Below the pieces are notes generated by a model. It had not been told where the DNA came from. It made no database searches and worked only from the letters and a program-made list of their open reading frames with translations. From DATAES01 sp963802415 (lineage in GTDB: Bacteria; Actinomycetota; Acidimicrobiia; Acidimicrobiales; JACDCH01), in assembly GCA_963802415.1 (NCBI GenBank), contig CAWDIH010000001.1, positions 1,178,001 to 1,242,000 on the forward strand: a stretch of 64,000 bases of DNA, read 5' to 3'. Below, one piece after another: positions 59,343-64,000 of the stretch (position 1 is its first letter; every line of letters starts with the position of its first letter). Made by a program: the position numbers and the translations under genes.

Positions 59343-60048
59343 CCGATGTCATGGCGGTTTCGGCCTGGTCACCTGCGATAACAACCGTTATCGATCGTCA
59401 GCGATGTCCGCCGTTTGAGGCGTCGACGCGCGACGCGACCCGCGAGCGCCTCGTCGACGCGGCCGCCGAGGTCTTCGCCGAGCAGGGCTACGACGGGGCC
59501 GGCGTCCAGGAGATCGCCCGCCGGGCCGGCCTCACCACCGGCGCCATCTACAGCCGCTTCACCGGCAAGGCCGAGCTGCTCCGGGACGGCCATCGAGTCG
59601 CGCACGCACCGACGAGCTCGACGAGCTGTTCGCCCAGCACCGCTTCGAGGGCCACGCCTCCGACATCATCCGCATCGTCGGCTCGCACCTCGTCGAGCGC
59701 ACCGCCCGACAGCGCGACCGACGCCCGAAGGCGCCCTGCTGCTCGAGGCGTTCGTCGCCGCCCGCCGCGACCCCGAGGTCCGCACCGCCGCTCGAGGCGC
59801 CTCCTCGAGGACCGCGCCGGCCGCCTCGCCGAGATCATCGAGGCGGCCAAGGCCGACGGCTCGCGTCGACCCGGACCGTCGACACCGACGTCGCTCGTGC
59901 GCTTCTGCCACGCCGTCGGCCTCGGCTTCCTGCTGTACGAGGCCATCGACATCGACCTCCCGCATGCCGAGCCGTGGGAGCAGCTCATCACCCGTCTCGT
60001 CGGTGCGCTCGCCGCGCGCCCGACACCCACGACCACAAGGGGGACTGA
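59339..60048 (+). CDS. TetR-family transcriptional regulator, frameshifted
   Basis: The N-terminal HTH is clear: RERLVDAAAEVFAEQGYDGAGVQEIARRAGLTTGAIYSRFTGKAELL. The C-terminal ligand-binding half contains LLLEAFVAARRDPEVRTAA and a tail like those of the SACE_7040/AcrR type. About 236 residues with at least three breaks; ends TGA 60046-60048. It lies 7 bp upstream of the ferritin-like gene and may control it. Ligand unknown. Confidence 0.8.
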
Positions 60049-60055
60049 CCGCATC

Positions 60056-61207
60056 ATGGCCACCAACGAAGAGATCCTCGGCCGCGACGATGTCAACGAC
60101 CTCGAGGCGATCCTCGCGATCACCAACGCACGACGTCGACGAGGTCATCCACGCCGTCGAGGACAACGCCGACGCCATCTTCACGTGGGACTACGAGAAG
60201 GGCGCGCGGCCCGCGCTCAACAAGCTCTACGAGAAGGCGAAGACGTCGCAGTGGAACGGCGAGACCGACCTGCCGTGGGACACCGACGTCGACATCGAGA
60301 AGGTCGTCGCCAACGCGCCGATGCGACCAGGACACGGATCCCGTGCTCGTCGCCGCCCGGCCGCCCGGGCCAGCCCCTCGCCAACTGGGGCGAGAAGGAG
60401 TGGGGCCAGCTGCTGATCGAGTGCCAGAACTGGACGCTGAGCCAGTTCATGCACGGCGAGCAGGGCGCGCTGCTGTGCACGGCCAAGATCGTCGAGACCG
60501 TGCCGTGGATCGACGCCAAGTACTACGCGTCGACCCAGGTGATGGACGAGGCCCGCCACGTCGAGGTGTTCGCCAAGTACCTCGACACGAAGCTGACCGG
60601 GCACTACCCGATCAACGCCCACCTGCGGATGCTGCTCGACGACATCATCAACGACAGCCGCTGGGACATGACCTACCTCGGCATGCAGATCATGGTCGAG
60701 GGCCTCGCCCTCGCCGCCTTCGGCTTCATGCACATGCTCACCGAGGAGCCGCTGCTCAAGCAGCTGCTGCGCTACGTGATGAGCGACGAGGCCCGCCACG
60801 TCGCCTTCGGCGTGCTCTCGCTGAAGGAGTACTACGAGGGCCTGACCGACGCCGAGATGCTCGAGCGCCAGCAGTTCGCCTTCGAGGCCGCCGTGCGCAT
60901 GCGCGACCGGTTCCTCCAGCAGGAGGTGTGGGAGCGCATGGGCGTCGACGTGCGCACCATGGTGAAGCTCCAGCTCGAGCACGAGGGCGACAAGAACGAG
61001 GACCCGTTCCAGCAGCTGCTGTTCTCCAAGATCGTCCCGAACTGCAAGAAGCTCGGCCTGCTCGACCGCAACGACGACTGGCTGCGCAGGAAGTTCGCCG
61101 AGATCAACGTCATCCAGTTCGAGGACTGGGTCGACACCGGCGAGGAGTACGAGCTCCTCGACGAGGTCGCCAAGGACCGCGCCGCCGCAGCCGCCGAGTC
61201 CGCCTGA
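60056..61207 (+). CDS. Ferritin-like di-iron protein, frameshifted at its start
   Basis: About 383 residues. Iron-binding carboxylate/His motifs: QFMHGEQGALLC, MDEARHVEVF (E-x-x-H) and MSDEARHVAFG (E-x-x-H), as in ribonucleotide-reductase-like ferritin-fold oxygenases. AAGGGGGA lies before ATG 60056. Two breaks occur near 60125-60345; the remainder is a clean frame with nearly 100% G/C third positions. Actinobacterial relatives are annotated only as ferritin-like. Could be an oxygenase or an N-oxygenase-like enzyme; function unknown. Confidence 0.75.
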   Translation: MATNEEILGRDDVNDLEAILAITNARRRRGHPRRRGQRRRHLHVGLREGRAARAQQALREGEDVAVERRDRPAVGHRRRHREGRRQRADATRTRIPCSSPPGRPGQPLANWGEKEWGQLLIECQNWTLSQFMHGEQGALLCTAKIVETVPWIDAKYYASTQVMDEARHVEVFAKYLDTKLTGHYPINAHLRMLLDDIINDSRWDMTYLGMQIMVEGLALAAFGFMHMLTEEPLLKQLLRYVMSDEARHVAFGVLSLKEYYEGLTDAEMLERQQFAFEAAVRMRDRFLQQEVWERMGVDVRTMVKLQLEHEGDKNEDPFQQLLFSKIVPNCKKLGLLDRNDDWLRRKFAEINVIQFEDWVDTGEEYELLDEVAKDRAAAAAESA

Positions 61208-61216
61208 CCCCTTGTT

Positions 61217-61267
61217 CCAATGTTGGTGCGCCGTGGTCGCTATAGCGACCACGGCGACCCGAGTTCG
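61217..61267. repeat. Family A interspersed hairpin, copy A6
   Basis: CCAATGTTGGTGCG, a perfect 24-nt palindrome with arms CCGTGGTCGCTA / TAGCGACCACGG, then CGACCCGAGTTCG. Two base pairs differ from A3, both compensated. It lies between convergent genes. Confidence 0.9.
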
Positions 61268-61274
61268 GCGGGGT

Positions 61275-62064
61275 CTAGCGCACCTGACCGCGGCCCCTGG
61301 CCATGACGTCGTCGGCGGCGTCTGCGACTCGCCGCCGCAGAGCCGCTGACCGCTGGCCATCCACTCGCGCGGACCTCGGCTTCGAGCGCCCACGCGTCGC
61401 GCCGGTGAGCAGCGATGCCCTCGCGATAGGTCTGCAGTGATGCGGCGCACGCCGGCCTGGTCGTTCGACACGATGTCGGCCGCCAGCTGCCGGCAGAACG
61501 GCAGCAGCTCCTCGTGCGGCGACGACGTGGTTCACGAGCCCCCACGCGAGCGCGGTCTCGGCGTCGAGGAAGTTGCCGGTCGCTGCACAGCTCCCGGGCC
61601 CGCCGGACGCCGACGGCCTCGCGGAGCAGCACCGTGAGGCCCCAGCCCGGCTGGATGCCGACGCGGGCGTGGGTGTCGGCGAAGCGGGCCCGCTCGGACG
61701 CGACGAGGAAGTCGCAGTTGAGCGCGAGCTCGAAGCCGCCGGTGACGGCGACGCCGTTGATGGCGCCGATGACCGGCTTGCTGATGTCGGGGAGCGGCCC
61801 GCCGGGTCCGTGGGCGCCTCGCGCCGTACCGCCGCCACGCCGGCTCGTCGCTGCCGAGCTCCTTCAGGTCGAGGCCGGCGCAGAAGGCGGGGTCGGCGCC
61901 GGTGAGGATCACGCCCTCACGTCGTCGCGGGCGTCGCACTCGCGGACGACGCGCGGCAGCGTGCGCAGCACCTCCCGCGACAGCGCGTTGCGGGCTTCGG
62001 GCCGGTTCAGCGTGACGGTCGCCGTTGCGCCGACCACGTCGAGCAGTACAACTTCGTCGGACAC
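61275..62064 (-). CDS. Enoyl-CoA hydratase (crotonase) family protein, frameshifted
   Basis: A crotonase of about 262 residues: TVTLNRPEARNALSREVL (N-terminal), VILTGADPAFCAGLDLKELG (first oxyanion block) and KPVIGAINGVAVTGGFELALNCDFLVASERARFADTHARVGIQPGWG (second block; broken by frame shifts). Four or more single-base breaks. GTG 62064; TAG at 61275-61277. All third positions near G/C, as for the neighbouring genes at 57-61 kb. Beta-oxidation-type activity is expected; the substrate is unknown. Confidence 0.8.
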
Positions 62065-62079
62065 GCGTGCTCCTCCGGT

Positions 62080-62895
62080 CTAGATCGTGGCCGTGTGATG
62101 ACGCGGTCCCGTCACGTCCGCGTCTATCCGCAACAACGCGCCGGACATGTCCTGCGATGCGATCGTCGTCACGTACATGGCGTCGCCGCCGAACGCGACA
62201 CTGGCCGGCTGATGTCCGGGAATCTCCATCGTGCGATCGACAGCACCGTTCGGCGCGAATCGCACGAGCGAGTGACTCCGAGGCTGCGCCACCCACATGC
62301 CACCGTCGTCATCGAACGCGAGCCCATCGGCCTCACCGGTCGGGGTCTCGAGCACGCGAGGATCGCTACCACCGCCGTGGTCCATGACGGTCACTGTCCC
62401 ACGGTGGTAGTCGCAGAAGCGCCACGTCGAGCCGTCGTCACCGACGCCGTTCGGCCACGCGACGTCATCGAGGACGAGCGCGGCCGTCTCCGGCGCGGAG
62501 ATGTGCCAGAACGCGCCCGGCACCACTTCGTCGTTCGCGAACGGCATGAACCGCAGTCCACCGGCGAGGATCGTGCCGTCGACCGTCGCGCCGATGTCGT
62601 TGAAACCGGTCACGCCTTCCGGTGGAGCGAACAGCAACCGGTTGGTGCCGTCGGGTTGCACGTGCGTGATGTCGCGACCGGAGACGACGACCCCGCCGTC
62701 GGCGTGCAACGCGAGACCGCCGACGCCTCGACGCTTGGGCACGACTGTCTCCACCTCGCCGGTCGAGGCCGACCATCGATGTACGCCGCCACCGAGCACT
62801 TCGGTGAACCACACGTTGCCATCGGCGTCGACCCGCGGTCCCTCGACGAGTTGGTAGCCGTCGACCACGATCTCGAACTCTGCCACGTCCGTCAT
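62080..62895 (-). CDS. SMP-30/gluconolactonase-family protein
   Basis: A 271-residue six-bladed beta-propeller. The metal-binding residues of the SMP-30 family are likely the Glu in LVEGPRVDADGNVWFTEVLGG, the Asn in FNDIGATVDGTILAGG, AWPNGVGDDGSTWRFCDY (Asn) and GEADGLAFDDDGGMWVA (Asp). Hydrolyses sugar lactones or similar esters. ATG 62895, directly after the stop of the upstream gene. Third-position base usage returns here to the normal mixed pattern of the window. Confidence 0.85.
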   Translation of the reverse strand: MTDVAEFEIVVDGYQLVEGPRVDADGNVWFTEVLGGGVHRWSASTGEVETVVPKRRGVGGLALHADGGVVVSGRDITHVQPDGTNRLLFAPPEGVTGFNDIGATVDGTILAGGLRFMPFANDEVVPGAFWHISAPETAALVLDDVAWPNGVGDDGSTWRFCDYHRGTVTVMDHGGGSDPRVLETPTGEADGLAFDDDGGMWVAQPRSHSLVRFAPNGAVDRTMEIPGHQPASVAFGGDAMYVTTIASQDMSGALLRIDADVTGPRHHTATI

Positions 62896-62896
62896 G

Positions 62897-63505
62897 TCAT
62901 GAATCGTCCTCGTCGGGGTCGGGAGGCAGGAACTCGAACCTCATGTCACCGAGGCGTACGAGCGTCGACGCGATCCATCCGCCCATCGCACCGAAATGGT
63001 CGTCGAGCACCGAGCCGTCCTTCAACGTGTCCTCGTCGAGCTCGTAACTGCCCTCGTAGCTCACCTCGACGGCGTACTCGAGCTCGTTGAGGTCGTGCCC
63101 GTAGATCGTCTCGATCGTCGGCCCGGTGCGTTCGAGCTGCTCGACGCCGATGCTCGGACTGCGCTCGGGGAGCACCGCGAGCACCGCCGACGCGTCGGGA
63201 GGCTGCGACAGTCGTTGCACGCGGAGGACGATCTCGATCTCGATGCGCGGGCCCTCTTCCAACGGCTCGCCGATGTACCACGACCTGTACGCCGTTTGCG
63301 CCCACGTCGGCCAGTCAAGGGTGATGTCGGCACGGACGCGTGGGGGACTGCCTTCACCAGGCAGTCCGTAGCTGGTCTCCCACGTGAGGTCCCCGAGCAG
63401 GACGTCCGCTTGGAATCGCTCTTCGAAGGCCTGCCGTTCGAGCAGCGCGTTCTCGAAGGTGTCGCGCAATGCACCGATGGCATCGGTGAACACATGGTCC
63501 AGCAT
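62897..63505 (-). CDS. Hypothetical protein, 202 residues
   Basis: An acidic protein with an N-terminal helix (TDAIGALRDTFENALLERQAFEERFQADVLLGDL), a beta-rich middle (VRADITLDWPTWAQTAYRSWYIGEPLEEGPRIEIEIVLRVQRL) and an acidic tail (PPDPDEDDS). No family recognised and no signal peptide. ATG 63505; its TGA lies one base before the ATG of the SMP-30 gene, so they share a transcript. Confidence 0.55.
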   Translation of the reverse strand: MLDHVFTDAIGALRDTFENALLERQAFEERFQADVLLGDLTWETSYGLPGEGSPPRVRADITLDWPTWAQTAYRSWYIGEPLEEGPRIEIEIVLRVQRLSQPPDASAVLAVLPERSPSIGVEQLERTGPTIETIYGHDLNELEYAVEVSYEGSYELDEDTLKDGSVLDDHFGAMGGWIASTLVRLGDMRFEFLPPDPDEDDS

Positions 63506-63544
63506 TCGTGCGGGAGGCTACAGGGCGAAGTATGCCGTGCTCCG

Positions 63545-64000
63545 ATGACTCTTGATCGATTGACCGATGAACTCGATTACCCGATGCTCATCGTGACCAC
63601 GACGTCGCGCACGGGCGAGCGGGCAGGGTGTCTCGTCGGGTTCCACACGCAGTGCAGCATCCATCCGTTGCGGTGGGCGGTGTTCCTATCCGTCGAGAAT
63701 CGCACCTACCACGTCGCGCTCGACGCCGAGGTGCTCGCCGTGCACTTCCCCGCCGTGGGCGACCATGACATGGCGGAGCTCTTCGGCTCGATGACAGGCG
63801 ACGAGGTCGATAAGTTCGCTCGTTGCGAGTGGACCACCGGTCCCGACGGTGTTCCACTGCTGGCGCGCTGTCCGAACCGGTTCGTCGGACGAGTACTCGA
63901 TGTCATCGACGACGGCGGCGATCACGTCTGCTTCGTCCTCGACCCCATCGCCGTCGAGCACCCCGGGCCGCTCACGCCACTCACCTTTCAATCCACGCGC
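63545..64000 (+). CDS. Flavin-reductase-like FMN-binding protein, partial
   Basis: 152 codons from ATG 63545 to the window end, no stop reached. MLIVTTTSRTGERAGCLVGFHTQCSIHPLRWAVFLSVENRTYHVAL…VLAVHFPAVGDHDMAELFG is the split-barrel FMN-binding fold of the flavin-reductase family: the 'V-x-(T/S)…G-x-x-A-G-(C/M)-(T/L)-V' opening and the 'A-V-x-(F/V)-L' strand. It probably reduces FMN with NAD(P)H or is a related flavoprotein. Divergent from the hypothetical gene at 63505. Confidence 0.65.
   Translation, partial: MTLDRLTDELDYPMLIVTTTSRTGERAGCLVGFHTQCSIHPLRWAVFLSVENRTYHVALDAEVLAVHFPAVGDHDMAELFGSMTGDEVDKFARCEWTTGPDGVPLLARCPNRFVGRVLDVIDDGGDHVCFVLDPIAVEHPGPLTPLTFQSTR

Larger units (their letters stand above)
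56815..62070. other. Segment with different base usage and very frequent frame breaks
   Basis: Between mid-aminopeptidase (about 56.8 kb) and the end of the enoyl-CoA hydratase (about 62.07 kb) third positions are almost all G/C, unlike both sides, and frame breaks occur roughly every 60-150 bp in several genes. The genes on both sides join in frame with homologous parts. This suggests a chimeric assembly or homologous replacement from a relative. Confidence 0.5.

Noticed and set aside
1..64000. tRNA, rRNA or riboswitch genes
   Set aside because: I looked for cloverleaf-like stretches, T-loop consensus and long structured leaders and found none I could support.

Overview
The window is high-GC DNA with densely packed, often overlapping genes (ATGA/GTGA junctions) and no rRNA, tRNA or phage genes that I can recognise. 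Actinobacterial marker families include mycothiol-dependent MDMPI-type proteins, an F420-type (DDN-like) nitroreductase, an LLM flavin oxidoreductase, DUF7144/DUF6325/SHOCT small membrane proteins and a YcaQ/AlkZ-like HTH protein. I infer an uncultured member of the Actinomycetota, plausibly Acidimicrobiia-like; this placement is not proven. Many genes carry single-base frameshifts, heaviest at 5.8-7.6 kb and 56.8-62.1 kb. This looks more like uncorrected indels in a draft or metagenomic assembly than true decay. Frameshifted genes are given as one feature spanning the reconstructed gene.

Layout. 0-13 kb holds a TauD-type dioxygenase, a Tat-exported protein coupled to a sulfatase, an aminotransferase, a transsulfuration pair (cystathionine beta-synthase plus a gamma-synthase/lyase), an AidB-like acyl-CoA dehydrogenase and a double ABC exporter operon. 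13-17.5 kb holds an RHH-Clp_N fusion and a surface-polysaccharide cluster (nucleotidyltransferase, epimerase, a truncated and a complete sulfotransferase-like gene, an exostosin-like transferase). 20-37.5 kb is the most unusual part. It is a dense set of small envelope proteins: three PLDc_N-type membrane proteins, two DUF6325+SHOCT pairs, two DUF7144 proteins, a DUF1269-like protein, a YihY/BrkB protein, a K+ channel and an aquaporin. They sit with PPK2, a GH15 enzyme, an MFS exporter and a very large LuxR-family (LAL) regulator. Within it a 17-bp palindrome, TCAYCC-N5-GGRTGA, recurs eight times, plus one weaker copy; seven sites lie 34-36 nt from a start codon. I regard this as the operator of an undescribed envelope/stress regulon. 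37.8-55 kb holds a GGDEF protein, crotonase-family and acyl-CoA ligase genes, an intradiol dioxygenase, an HTH regulator with a clear operator, ferredoxin/ferredoxin reductase and a split DipZ-like thioredoxin/CcdA pair. 55-64 kb holds a metallophosphoesterase, an M1 aminopeptidase, a PfkB kinase, a TetR regulator, a ferritin-like di-iron protein, an enoyl-CoA hydratase, an SMP-30 protein and a flavin-reductase-like gene that runs off the end.

Three repeat families are interspersed. Family A has six ~51-bp hairpins with fixed flanks and stems that change by compensatory substitution. Family B has three 110-180-bp multi-hairpin elements with inverted ends (GCGCACATTGTCG / CGACAATGTGCGC); one forms the 3' end of a gene. 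Family C is a 19-bp perfect inverted repeat plus a 13-nt half copy.
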